Of a DNA stretch of 64,000 bases, positions 39,980 to 52,917 are shown in pieces. The translations under genes were made by a program, and so were the position numbers. Under the pieces are notes generated by a model, which was not told the origin of the DNA, ran no database searches, and saw nothing but the letters and a program-made list of their open reading frames with translations. How positions within the stretch are numbered: position 1 is the stretch's first letter; the number at the start of each line of letters is the position of its first letter. Origin of the DNA: Micropterix aruncella (Eukaryota > Arthropoda > Insecta > Lepidoptera > Micropterigidae); assembly GCA_944548615.1 (NCBI GenBank), contig OX155962.1, forward strand, positions 64,501 through 128,500. Direction: 5' to 3'.

Positions 39980-40376
39980 GAATATTTTCTAAAATAGCAG
40001 CTATGGTTAAATATTTTAATTTCTTAATACTCCATTAATATTGTTTTATTTCGTAAGAATTTTACTAAGGATCATTTATAAAGACGATGCAAATTTTCTT
40101 ATTTCTAATCAATTATATGAAATGATTTTAAGTATATAATTTTATATTAAAAATATCCATTTTGATTGAATTACATTTATCTATTTCATATATAGGATAT
40201 ATTATGTTTCTTATTTTTTTTTTTGTTTCTTGATATTATTGGTAAACGTTTTTTATTTTATTTTTCTCCTGTAAGTACGGGACCAATTTAATCCTATCTG
40301 CCCTAGTTATTTTATGTTATATCTTTGCTACAGCATTATATCCTTTCAAGCCATTTCAATGTACAACTAGGGTTGT

Positions 40377-41330
40377 CGACTACAGCGGGCGAGCCCGTCA
40401 CCTCAGGAAGTTTTAACGATTAGTCGTTCTATCTCCCTGGAGTGAGCACAGAAGACTTGGACAAAACAGTCCACCGTATAGCTCCGCCACAAACCCGTAA
40501 GAGACCAACGCCTTAACCGCGAGATAGCCAGGAGTGTTACCCGGCGGGCTTACACTTACGCCCTTACTTCCAATTGTGACCAGATTACTCCAGTCTCTCG
40601 ATTGGTTACAAGTTCGAGGTCGCTTGCGCGGTCCTCTCCCTTACGAAGCGGTGAAACGGTGTGTACCGAATCTATCGCGGACCACAGCGTCCTTTGCCCG
40701 GCTTTTCACCCAAGATCGGGTAGCCGATGGTCGTTTCAAGAGCAGTCGCCGTAAGGTCCTCGACCACCCCCGCTCTATAGGCAACAGTACTGCTTCCAGA
40801 CTCCCCCGACTGTTAGTCAGAATATGTATGAAATATGTTACCGCTTAGTCGCCTAGTTCAGTTTAGTAAGTGATCATTTTAAACATTTTGAAGTACAAAT
40901 AAACGGTTTACGGGGTGCCGGCGGGGGCTGAAGCCCGGAGAATCCTTCCTAAGGTCTCCGTTCGCTCACCACTCACGCGCTACCCTTCTGGCACGCGTGA
41001 GGTTGTCGTTGCATGATATCTTGGGCAGATAAAACGACCCACGTCGTTAGAACTTCCCGGGTGGTGGGCGGGGTTTTCAACCCTCGCCTGTCACCGCGTA
41101 AATATTAAATGTTAGTCATAGTGCGCAATCGATTGGCTTATACCGCACGGTGCGCAGACCGTCCAGGAGCGCCAGAAGGTTGATTCCCAGGGGAAACTAT
41201 AAGGCCAGAGTCCTACCTAGGATCGCACTTCATGCGTGGAGGCCGTCGAATAGGTGTTGACCCGTGAGTGTGACCAACCCTGAACAGAATGGGTCTTCGT
41301 GGCCAACTCAGCAAAGGCCTATTAACTCGT
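40377..41330 (+). repeat. GC-rich dispersed repeat, copy 3, with an internal extra segment
   Basis: Starts gttgtcgactacagcgggcg and ends near gcaaaggcctattaactcg. Between about 40862 and 41105 there is an extra stretch absent from other copies (ggtgccggcgggggctgaag and gcacgcgtgaggttgtcg), itself GC-rich. A 104-codon frame (40534-40848) is not conserved in the other copies. Confidence 0.8.
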
Positions 41331-44300
41331 ACATTTCAATGTACATTTCGAAGTTTTAATATCGGAAGATTGTATTGTTTATTTCTAATTTAATTTTATT
41401 ATAATTTATATCATTTGTTAGATATTATAGAATTAGTGGAATAAAGGTATTATTTAATTAAATATTATAAACTCAGAAAATTAGTAAATAATGTCAATCT
41501 GTTACGAAAACAAGGAATTATGAGAGATATAATATCATGCATTATCGCCATAAATGTTCAACCATAATTCGGACAGTCCATGTACTTCTATTTCTATTTG
41601 ATATATCAATGAAAATCATTACAACAGCGTTATTTTTTGCCGCCGAGGTAGTTAAACAAATTAGGTAGGTTTGATCAGCGGCGGTAAGTCTCCCGCACAT
41701 CGCAAGCATTACTCGCTGTAACAACAAACTGGCAATTTACTCAGAGTCAATTTCACGTCAAAGCCTGCGACTTACCGGGGGGAGAGAGATGGAAGATGGC
41801 GTGTAGGCAAATGGGGTGAGGGGGGGGGGGGGCGTTTATTCGCGGTCTTCCTCCGATACAAAATGAGATGGAAGATTGGCAAAAATGTTTGTATTTAACA
41901 AATGAGACGTTTCGCCTTTGATGTTTTATATTAGGCAAAGCTCCCAATTTGAATCGTTCTTTGCTCTTTTACTTGTCATGCAACGTCTTATGGAGTGGAA
42001 TTAAATAAAGAAATATTAAAGGTAATTCTTAAAATGTAATGCGCTTGGCGTCCTTCTCAGTTCATCTTCAATCAACAGGTACCCATTGAAGAAAATTTAT
42101 GATGTAGTTAAACATAGGTAACATTATAAGTATACGCAAATGCACATACCGCTATCGCTTATTAAGTTATCATTGATATTAACGTGATAATTGGCAGAGG
42201 CCTGCAATAATATTGCTGAAATTCAGGTTATAGTCGTGTTTGTGATTACTAATTGCACTGAATAATGTGGCATCGTGTCAGCTTTACCCATTTAATGATT
42301 ACCAATGACATATTGCTTATTTATCAGGCTAATAATACATCGGATGGAATAGACTGTTCAAATTCCGTTGTCAAAGTTGCAGGCTGCATAGTTACACGTT
42401 GTAGACGCGGACATTGTGTTACAAAAATCACCTTTCTGTTCATTTAGCATCTCTTATAAATGTTTGGAGTTTTTGGAGTCTCTTACGGGTTTGGAGTTTT
42501 TCAGTATGATTCCGTTGGTTTTTCCTATCCTCAGAATAATGTTTTCCTCAGAACAATGTTTTCACAGTTCGAGAGTGGCATATCTGGTATCAAAATATAA
42601 AAACAATCCCAAAGGCATTAGTTTATTCTAAATAAATAATAAAATACGACGTAATATATAATAATTGTATTTTGTTTTTTTTTCATACCGTACATAATTT
42701 ACCGCCTCCTTAAAAAATACATTGTTTTTGCTTGTTGACTATTCTGGCTGTCGTATTGTTTCTGTTATCAAAATGGGCAGGTTGGGGGACATTTTGCTGG
42801 AGCGGGCCGGTAGGTCAAAAGTATTTTACAAAGAGTCCCCGAAATCATAGCGGAAAAGCAGCCTATCAGATAAAAATATGTAGAGTAGTGTGTTTTTTGT
42901 TTTTAAGCTATTGCATAGCTTTTATCGCGGGCCTAGCCAGCGCGGCGACCGAATGAAGAAATTTCTTAACGAAAATTAATGATTTTAAACTGATAATTGC
43001 GTCTAAACGAGTACTGCTTACGATTCCAAAAAAATATATGTTAAACAAGAACATTTTCCTAATATTCTTTGCTTTGAATATTTTAGAATTTGTTTATATT
43101 ATTTAGTGCAATTAATTTGTGAAATTCGGTCTAACCGAACACAAAAACGACTACTACGCAAATACTATCTGGCGTATTATTATGAAACCTGCACCATTTT
43201 AAAGATAATTTAATTATCTATCTTTTTATCTACGATTTTTTTCGATTAATCCGGTTTTTTGCTTTATCGAATTAAAAAATCGCGCTCAGCGCTCTATCGG
43301 AAGACTTTTAAATTATTCCGAATCATTTGCTACCGCAGCCGCAAATTTCAACGTTTTCCGATAGAGCGCAGTTATCTGATATCAGAAAAAATTAAATAAA
43401 TAAATAATTATAATTTCATAAGTTGTTAAAAATGCTATGCAATAGCTTTACCGCGGCAGTCCCCGAGTGCCACACGTATTTTTAATTTATTTTGAAAAAA
43501 CAACAGATTTACATCAGTCTTACATACTAGAGATAATATTACATTAGTTATTTGATATAAATCTAAAAACGTTTTCTACTTATTGATAATTTACGTATTT
43601 TGTTATACTCTTCTAATACCTTAAATATTTTATTTTAATTTCAGTTTGGTATTTTTTTTTAGTCCGTTATGTTTGCAGAGGCGAGTTGCTTGAATTGTGA
43701 TTTACTAAGAAGTATACCATCAAAGCAATTTACAATTTTCACATATGAGTGCATTATACGGGGCACCGGCGAGAATAGAGCGTTATTGGTTGAACATTGC
43801 GGCGGGCGGAAGACATCACAACGACGAGTTCTGTGGGTCGACGGAACGTTCAGCGGGAAACAACTGAGCAGATCAGGGCAGTCGAGTTTATGGGTAAAGA
43901 GTGAAATAATGAGGAGAAGATCTGTATTCCTAGTAACCAGCGATTTCGGCAATTTCTAGGTGCTTGCGAATAAGACTTAAAAGTAAATTTATTCCGCCGC
44001 CGGAATTGACACATCAAAACCAATTTTAAACATATCAACTATGTTTTTCAACACCATTTTGTTTTTGGATTTTTCATAAATGCTTTGTGCAGCGCACGAG
44101 TCTGAACCTCTTAATGTACATTATGTAAGGAGAGAATTAACCGAGAATAAATATATTATTAATATACTTTTTATATTTATTTTATATACTTTTATAAATA
44201 TACTATTTATTAAAATTTTTACATTGATACTTATTGACAGGATTACAATGATTTATTATTGTAATTTAATATTTAGAATTTATTACTAATGTACATATGT

Positions 44301-45918
44301 ACACAACAACATCGCATAGCTACTTTAAACTACCAAAATGTCGAATGCCGATTCTGTTCCTTCTTTTATAAGAGAGTTTTCGGTAACTTTTAATTAATGT
44401 CTAGTATATAAGTTGCTGGAATCTGTAAAGATTTTAAAAATAAAGTGAACTGAACTGAACAATATTGACACATTTCTTCACATTTTCCACTGAAACATAG
44501 CGTTTAGCTGCTGAAGTACTTTGCAAATGCTTGGGCGACTGTATCGCTGGTGTGCGTGGCAACTTTTTATTCAACAAACTGCTAGCCACAATCAGCCTGC
44601 TTTTTCACCTTATTGTACAGTGTCTGTATCAAATGAGTTGTCGATTTGACCAGTATATCGAACACAAGCGTCACATACTGTTACTAATGTTTCCTCTAAG
44701 AAAGCTAAAGGTCGTTAAATCCTAGACTCGGCCGTTTTTGTTCCATCGTTTATAACGGTGATGCTTAGATTTGATATCCCGAATTGTATCGTTTGTTTGA
44801 TTTGCATTGAGGTATTACTTTAAGTTTAATACTTATTTAGATCTTAGATAGATTTTTATTTGATTATACGTTTGGTTTATACCAAAGGTCCCTAATTTTC
44901 ACTTTAAAATGCTTCTTTTTTGGACCAAATTCATGATATAATTATGAATGCGAATGATCGCCTTCTGTCACATCGACAGATATCATCAAATATTATATAG
45001 CGTTGACTGTCATATAACAACATTTCAGCGGTTTGTAAAGCTATTCTGCTTCACTCATGCAAGCAGCTATTAAAGAAATATATTTATTTTGAAATGTTGT
45101 GTTTCATTTAACAAAAAAGCGAAAGCGCATTATCGACCCGTCGTATCATAAAATTGTCCATGTTCTTGGGGAATCAGGCATACTATCTGGCTATAGATTT
45201 ACCCTGAAACATCATCTAATTTGAAAAGTGGATTTACCAAAGAAAACGCCAAAGCTTTAAAAAGCTGAAAGAGTTGAAAATCCCAAGCTAATCGGCAAAA
45301 TGAGAGACAGGACTAGCAAAAAGTTCTCCCTCTTACAGAAAATATTAAATCTTCACTATGATAGGTCATGGTGAGCATCTCATTCCATGATAGCGAATGT
45401 CCCACCAGCGCATATCATCGGGAGTCTCTTAGATTTTCCTTTCGGTAAATCTTTTATCTCAGTGGCAAAGTATCAAGTGTGATGATCACAAAGTTGCTCC
45501 GCCCAAAACAAATGCAGTGCCGCAGCTACTCTTTATGCGGTGCGGTTGGAATTCGGCCAAGAAATTCCCTACCCACCTACCGACTTGCCGCCATTTTTAT
45601 GAAGCGCCTCCACCCCATCAAGCCGTTAATCTGACTGTTATTCGGATAACTTTTGTTAGCCTACGACCGAATGAATTCCGCGGTAGTTTACATAATCTCA
45701 AATTGTAGAGGATAATGCTCAGCTGATGGCACGGCCAACATCATTCGGCCTTTATTCTAGGGTAATACAATACTTTTTTATAAGCTTTATATGATTATCT
45801 TTCAATGTTCGTATGAAAGTTGTTCGTTTCAAAATTGCAAACCATTTTTCTACCACTTGCTGGTATACGATTGAGTTGACATTTGGTGTACCTACTTATT
45901 TGGTGGAGCTGATTTTAT
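41331..45918. other. No gene recognised
   Basis: Long unassigned stretch. Poly-G at 41819-41832. A pair of related segments, gctattgcatagcttttatc (from about 42907) and the partly inverted tatgcaatagctttaccgcg (from 43435), brackets a small inverted repeat (43289-43369) and may mark the ends of an old element. ORFs 43669-43959 (plus) and 43659-43952 (minus) are shadows of each other with no recognised product. Confidence 0.4.
43289..43369. repeat. Inverted repeat, 14-bp perfect arms
   Basis: GCGCTCTATCGGAA (43289-43302) and its exact complement (43356-43369), 53 bases apart. Confidence 0.85.
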
Positions 45919-46210
45919 GATGGAGCCGGGATGTAGGGACTAGAACTCCCTGATGGCAAATTGTAGGATAGTCGAATTTGGGCTAGTATGTTCTGTTATC
46001 ATGGTTACTTTCCATTACACATAATGAAGAAAGTCTGAAGATGGAGCCGGAAGATTTCCAGTGGAACTCCTTAATGGAAAGCGCTAAGTAGTTGAGTTTG
46101 GGATAGTTTGTTTTGTTGTCATGAGTACTTTTAATGAAAAGTAATGACACATGATGACGAGGGTCTGAAGATGGAGCCGGGAGAGCCCACTGGAACTCCC
46201 TGGTGGAAAG
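45919..46210. repeat. Minisatellite, two and a third units of 121-130 bp
   Basis: GATGGAGCCGG starts units at 45919, 46040 and 46170; each continues with ggaactccctgatggaaa-like sequence and, in the first two units, gtcgaatttgggctagt. Confidence 0.85.
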
Positions 46211-48008
46211 TAAAGCTTGTTTTTAAAAACCCTTTTTCAATTTTTATTTCTATCATTTTTATCTTATTTTTCTATTATTATTGGGCTGTATCGAATCAGT
46301 TGGGATTAGTATTGCGATCAAGACCAAATTAGAAATATTTAAGGACCACTACAAGGTTATATTGTTAAAAGAAGATATTTAGAAACTAAACATTTCTATT
46401 TTTTATATAAGAATTATAACTTGTTAATTAGATTATTAATTTTGCTTTTTATTTTGTTTATATATTGCTATCGTGATTATTTGATGTTTATTATTTTGAT
46501 TTTGGTTATTCAGATTATTTTTTTTTGATTAATTTGATTATGATTATTTTATTTTAAATTCATTAAATATTGTTTTCCTGTATCAATAATAGGAGTGTCT
46601 TGAAAACCTCTAATTTGCAGCGTTTATAGTTTTATTAAATAGTCTTTGTCTATTTTCAGTTTCAATTTTTAATTTGTGTATTTTGTCTATATTTATTTTA
46701 TTTATAGTTGCAAAATTAATAATTTTACTTTTATATTTAGTTATGATAAAGTACCGTTATAAATATTACTGAAGATAGGTTATAAATATTACGGACGGGA
46801 CCATTATTCCGACATCGGACAGGGTAAACATCTCAGATTTTTAACATAGAAATACTGAAGGAGTTGTAAAGGACAATAAAGAATACAGCCCTTCTCGCGC
46901 CCTTATCTCTCGCTACAGTCGCTTGAGCGACGGCTCACAGGGTGAAAGGAACAATTGCCGTCCGACAAAGCGACACTTCTTAAGCGTTATACTTGTGTCA
47001 GAAATGTCAATAGTTCCCATATCTGGCACTTTATACGGAATCGGAGCGCCAATCAGCATTTTGGACAAAGCAGCTTCTAGATAAAAGTTATTATATCGAA
47101 AACGCAATCGCCATGGCAAAGCCGGAGTTGCCAGTTGGTTATATCGTAATCAGTATGCATGCTACGTCGCGTCGCCTTATTCAGAAATCAGATAAGCAAA
47201 CCCCGAATAGCCCGAAACGGGTATATTGTTGCAATCCGCAATAAGTATTAATTGCACTTGATATGGACTATCTATGTATAACATGCTAGCGTAAGGGGAC
47301 TCAATTTCGTGTATCGTTACACAGGCACATCTAAGAGAGGACGGACATGATCAAATTACGCCAAATTAATTATGTAAACATAGCGGATATGTAGTATCAA
47401 TTATCAACTACGCGGCTGTATGTAATATTATGTAACTCGCCGATACATTATTGTTATAATTTAATATTAGTCTCATTTCACCCTCACGTTATTAGACGCA
47501 ACAAATGTCGAAGTATCAAATAGTAATATAAACTTGATTTATTTTTTTGGAAAATAATTTAATTTTTACGACTGTCATTACCAAAGTACATGTTTACATA
47601 ATTTTTAGGTTAATATATATTTAGAAGACTACTTTTATAGGAAAAGTTTTATCCGTATGATGAATTGTATATTTGATATAATATCGCCAGTTATTAACCC
47701 TTGAAAAACGTTAATCGGCGAAGACTTCGGTTTGGATACGAAATTATTTGCCTACCTTCATTATGTCAAGGCAATATTACAATAATAAAAACGAAGTTCT
47801 TATGAATGCGCACGAGGGCGGTATCGCATATTGTATGATATGATCTGCGGGTAAAACATTTAGTTATATTTTTTTTCTGATACAACCGTGGCACTCCAAT
47901 CTCAGGAAGTGAGATTTATGACAAGAGTGCCTAGCAAGGCGGGCTCGGTTTCACTTTACTCGGTACATTAGGAAAACAGACTTTTACATTTAATTTATAT
48001 TACACTTG
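46211..48008. other. No gene recognised
   Basis: Very AT-rich between 46220 and 46760, then mixed. A 68-codon minus-strand frame at 46913-47119 matches nothing. Confidence 0.45.
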
Positions 48009-48715
48009 CTGACCCGTGCCCACTTCGTTGGTTTACCTGTGATGAAATTATGATTGTGGTTCGGTTAGTACTGAGTGCTATGATTTATTTCCTGACTGCC
48101 AAAAGAAGTGTTATATTTTTACTGTGTATGGATGTATTTGCATGCCAATTTGACTATAATACCGTTATTTGTGAGTGTCTTCTTGTGAGTGTCTTATTTG
48201 TGAGCGTATTATCTCTTCAACTATTTATGCAGTAATAAGGTAAAGTCTTTTGTTTTAAACACTTGAGACGATAAATTTACTTATTTTGGTAAGAATTCAT
48301 AATTGTTGATAATATGGCCAATAAACATGACCTAACAATTTAAATGATTTTTTTAATATAAAATACTACTTTTTGTGACTTAAATATAAAAGTTAGACAT
48401 ATGCTGTCGTTGACTTTTTTGTAGGCATTATCAAGCTCTACAACTTTTATCTAGAACTTAATCATATATCTCTCATCGTTAAGGCAGCGTAAGTTAGAAA
48501 CATTTATGTTCGACCGTTTATTCTCCGACTTACTTTGCAAATCTGACTACCACGAAAAAGTCTTTTCATTTTTCGGAATAATATATAGCCAATGACACTC
48601 ACCAATAACGTTGAAAATTCTATTGGTAAAAGAATTTTCAAAATCGGTTCAGGAGATCCAGAGATTACTTCCTACAACGTCACAAACTTTACCTCTTTAT
48701 AATATTAGAATAGAT
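48009..48715 (+). repeat. Degraded lepidopteran RTE-like/SINE-like repeat
   Basis: Starts ctgacccgtgcccacttcg and ends with aaaatcggttcaggagatcc, then acctctttataatattag. This opening and ending are familiar from many lepidopteran repeats with an 'ATCGGTTCAG' phrase and a 'TTTATAATATTAG' end. The middle is unrecognisable. Class from memory. Confidence 0.5.
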
Positions 48716-50129
48716 TACATTTAATTTATGTACAATTTATCCTGGGCTCTGACATATGTATGCCTAAATTTAAAATCAATAAGCGGTAATTTGTGGGTTG
48801 TAAATTATATTTTTTTTGTGCTCTTGCATTTGAATGTATATGTAACTAATAATAAGATAAATAAATAAATGGATGTGCTTAGTTCCAATTGAGGATCACA
48901 TCAGCCTCTCGCGAACATCAACGAAAAAATAAAAACACGTTGCAACCACGTAAGGAAAGATCATTTTTAAGAGTTTAATAATTACATTTATTTAATTCAA
49001 ATATTACTTGTATGTACAGGACGATTTTGCCGGTTTACTGTATTAGCGTGTATGGTGGTCCAAGAGTCTAAACTCGAAACTACTCAATGTAAAAATAATA
49101 TTTTCATGTTAAATACATTATAATTATTGCTAGTAGCTCTACATAATAGTTATTATGCTTCAACAAGATATAAATAAAATAATAAATACACAACTGTCCT
49201 TACAAAAAGTGAACTATTGTATTTATAAATATTATAAATATTTTTTCCCGCAGAAGAACACGATTTTTCCGAGACTAAAGTTCTTCGTTAAAAAAACAAC
49301 TTACAAAAGCTCCGTTACGGCTCCGTTGACGTGCGTTATCTTCATAAACAATTAGTGCTTCAAGACGATTGCACTTTTGGAGGGACAGTCGACTGGCCTA
49401 GATTTGACGTGATTGATTTTATATTATTGGCCATATTATTATCCCTTTTGAGCAATCTATCTGGAAAATCGCAAAATTTAAAATAAAAACGTTTAAACCA
49501 CCTAAAACTAGCACACTCATGGCTAAGACGCTGTCGGATAGAATGTTCTCTTATTTAGATAGTAGTGATTGTTTTATTTAAGTAATGTTCCAATTAATCG
49601 GCCGCCAGGCCACGATCCAAGTCGACTGATTTTTGGGACTTTTTACGCTATGTCTTTTGTATCATCGGTAATGTTAGAAGCGTTATTGTTATTGAAATAA
49701 CCCCGTGGGGTGACATGTTATCCCGTCATAAATGACACCTCGAAAGTGCTCAACACTATTATTACGCGAAATTTGTTTTATAATTTAAAAAGTATACAGC
49801 ATTGTTCGGTGAGGAGATTTTATGTATCTCTTTCCCTAGCAACTCGCAACCGGCTACGATACCTGTAAAACGAGACAGCATTCTATTATTTATTTCTGTT
49901 GACATAGGTATAGGATATATACATAGCCTCTCGTGTATTTGATTTTTGTCTACCAATACCTTCCACCGGTTCAAGTTTAAATGATCGACCTTATGACGAC
50001 TCAGCATAGTCGATCATTGCCGTCAAAGCCAACCGGAACAAAAAGAAACCATAAACTAGAAGTGTAGGCATATTGAAGGTATTAATATGTATGATGCATA
50101 TTATTTCATATTAGTAAGGCATATTAAAG
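48716..50129. other. No gene recognised
   Basis: Unassigned, AT-rich. An 81-codon minus-strand frame (49762-50007) matches nothing. Confidence 0.45.
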
Positions 50130-51180
50130 GTATTAATATTGATTACCGGCTGCAATGGATCACACACATGTTGGAAAAAGTAAGGAAACTTACGTATGTT
50201 TTCAAAGACATTAGAGGCATCCTGGACCAAAGGACATTTAAAATGCTTGTAGTTTACTATGCATTGAGCCAATCGGTCCTAACCTTTGGGATCATAGGGT
50301 GTGAAGGTTCAGCGAAAACTCACACGGAGAACTTGATCATTGCCCAGAAATTTATAATGATAATTATAAATAGAAAGCCTCAGATATACTCCTCAGATAA
50401 CATGTACAAAAGTATAATGTGCTGGACGTACCACAAATTTACGTGAAAGCGGCTCTCTGTCAGTATCAAACGAATTTAGATACTGCAACAAGAGCCCAGC
50501 AAATAATCTGCTCGCGGCAATATGAAGCTATTCATTCCGGCGTCACCCGAATGCAGACCACTTTTGGGCAGAGGCATTTTGTGTACATAGCCCCAATGAT
50601 ATACTAGACGAAGTATATTGAATATCATTGGGGCTATCTACACAAACTACTACTGGGGCTATATACACAGACTAACTAAAATTGTATTTACCTAAGAATT
50701 CAATCAAAGTTAAAATTGATTCCATATTAAAACAGGACATCCGGCAAAAAATCCACAAATTTATATACGAGTATCCAGAGAGTTCATAATAATATCTTTG
50801 ACTATTCTTATTATTATCCTTGACTATTCTTATGACTACGAGTATTCCTCATAATTTAATTTTGGTCACTATTATTTCATATTATTTACCATTTTATTTT
50901 ATTTAATTTAACACAATTATCTATTTTCCGCAATCTATTTGGAGTATTACCTATTGTGGTTATTAGTTAGTTATTATAATAGTTATGGTATTATAAATGT
51001 TTTTTAACTTGCCGAATTTTTAACTTGCCTTGACAAACAAAACTAAAGAGCCCGCTGGCTTAAAACAAGTTCTGGCACTTAGTTGGGCGGCAGCAGTACA
51101 CATATGCTCATATCGACCGTGTTAATTTTTTTATTAATCTTAATAAATGTAATAAATACGAGTATAAATGGATATGAGTA
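50130..51180 (+). pseudogene. Degraded CR1/Daphne-like retrotransposon 3' end
   Basis: Fragmented RT C-terminus: INIDYRLQWITHMLEKVRKL, VVYYALSQSVLTFGIIG, then in another frame VLDVPQIYVKAALCQYQTNL and TTFGQRHFVYIAPMIY, corresponding to 6500-7000 of the intact copy. At least two frame changes. An AT-rich 3' region follows, with aataaatgtaataaatacg near 51142-51162 as a possible tail. Confidence 0.75.
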
Positions 51181-51241
51181 TTAGTAAGACACATATGTTC
51201 TGTAATGCGTTAATTAATTAATTATTTAAATAAATACGAGC

Positions 51242-51671
51242 TGTCGACTACAACGGGCGAACCCGTCACCTCAGGAAGTTTCAACGATATTGATCATTCT
51301 GTCTCCCTTGAGGTGAGCGCAGAAGACTTAGGACAAAACAGTCCACCGTCTAGTTACGCCACACGCCCGTAAGAGACCAACGCCTTACCGCGAGATAACC
51401 AGGTTAATCACCCAGCGGGCCGACACTCGCGCCCTGACTACCAGTTGCAACCAGATTACTCCGGTCTCCCGACTGGTTACGGGTTCGAGGTCGTTTGCGC
51501 GGTCCTCTCCCTTACGTAGGGGTGAAACGATGTCTACCGAATCTATCGCGGACCACCACATCCTTTGCCCGGCTGTTCACATGGTATCGGGTAGCCGATT
51601 GGTCGATTTAAAAGCAGTCGCCGTAGGGTGAACAGCTACCCCCGCTCTTTAGAAGACAGTACTGTTTCCAG
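51242..51671 (+). repeat. GC-rich dispersed repeat, copy 4 (first half, plus strand)
   Basis: Starts TGTCGACTACAACGGGCG and runs to ccccgctctttagaagacag and gtttccag, corresponding to 40377-40800. It then abuts an inverted copy. Confidence 0.85.
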
Positions 51672-52703
51672 AGGTGGGGAATGGTTTCGTGCAGCTTGGG
51701 CCACAAAATCCAATTTGTTCTCAGATCGGCTCAACTCACGATTCAGCTCCTATTCAGAAGCCTCCTCGTGTGAAAGTCTACCCCGGGTAAGACTCTCGGT
51801 CTCAGGTCTCTAAAGCTGGTGGTCCGATTTCTCCCTGCGGAATTGCATCCCGGCGCCACTGGACGGTTTGCGCACCGGTCGGCGAAGACAATCGGTTGTA
51901 TATTCTGACTAATTGCCGAAGGGTTCTGGAGACTTGGAAATACAATGTCTCCTAAGCAGCGGGGGTGGATGTTGTCATGCCACTCTGGAAATGACCTTGA
52001 GCCACTCGATCCCGTGTGGCAATACGTGCAAAGAACGCCCAGGTCCGCGATAAATTCTAACTGAATTGCCAATGTAATATAACAGGTAGAGGTCGCGTAA
52101 ATGACTCCGGAACCGTTACCATTCGGGAGGACGGAGGTACTCATACTCATACTCACAATCATATTTTATTTTATTTATTTATGAATTATTTACTATAAAA
52201 CATTGATTTGCTTACAAAAATAACAGGAACCGAATGTCAAAACCTTAACCTTTTACTTATTTTATTATGTCACCCAACTGGGACCAGCCCGTTCTAGGGT
52301 GGCTCTATTAATTCCAAATAGTACATAGAGTAATACGTCGTTTTACATTTTCTAGAAGTTATTACAACTTGATTACTTTCGCATAAATTAAGCACTGATA
52401 TATAAATTCAGATTTAAAAGTTAATATTTTTTTTATTTTTAAAGATCTGAATACAGTGAATTATCCTGAAGGTTAATTCCAGATGGAGATATCCTACCAA
52501 AACTGGTAGTTAAGGGGCGCGGCTGTCCGCATTATACCTTTTCCGGTGCCTCGCCGAAAGGCGTCGGTCTCTAACGGGCTGCTGGCGAGCTAGACAGTAG
52601 ATTTGTCTTGTCCCAAGCCTTCTATACTCATCCCACGGCTGAAGGAATGATTATATATCGTTATACCAGCCTAGAGTGACGGCTTCGCCCGTTGTAGTCG
52701 ACA
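51672..52703 (-). repeat. GC-rich dispersed repeat, copy 5 (minus strand), interrupted
   Basis: On the minus strand it begins gtcgactacaacgggcgaag at 52703 and ends gctgcacgaaaccattc at 51672. It is interrupted at 52142-52478 by a retrotransposon 3' UTR, in the 'aggatacctcc' stretch conserved in copies 2 and 6. A 139-codon frame (51743-52162) is not conserved elsewhere. Confidence 0.85.
52142..52478 (-). mobile_element. 3'-UTR-only insertion of a CR1/Daphne-like retrotransposon
   Basis: Shares the hairpin (52268-52300: CACCCAACTGGGACCAGCCC and complement) and the region gttcctgttatttttgtaag with the element at 32.9 kb, and ends in ataaataaataaaataaaat. It is a severely 5'-truncated insertion within GC-rich repeat copy 5. 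GAGTAT repeats lie at the tail. Confidence 0.7.
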
Positions 52704-52717
52704 CCACCATACTACTG

Positions 52718-52917
52718 TTGGCTGACGCCGCAAGGTGCGCGAATCATCCAGGAGCGCCAGAAGATTGACTCCTATGGTAAACTGGCCCGCAGGCCATAGT
52801 CCTAACCGGACCCGCACTTCATAAGTGGAGGTCGCGGGATGGGTGTTGACCCGTGAGTTGACCGACCCTGCAATGAACATATGGGTCCTAGTGGCCAACT
52901 GCAACAGGGCCCATTAG
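52718..52917 (+). repeat. GC-rich dispersed repeat, copy 7 (last part, plus strand)
   Basis: ttggctgacgccgcaaggtg to gggcccattagctc, matching 41130-41330. Directly follows the start of the inverted copy. Confidence 0.75.

Noticed and set aside
40606..40630. RNA polymerase III B-box-like GGTTCGAGG in the GC-rich repeats
   Set aside because: No A box at proper spacing upstream, so a tRNA-derived SINE head is not supported.
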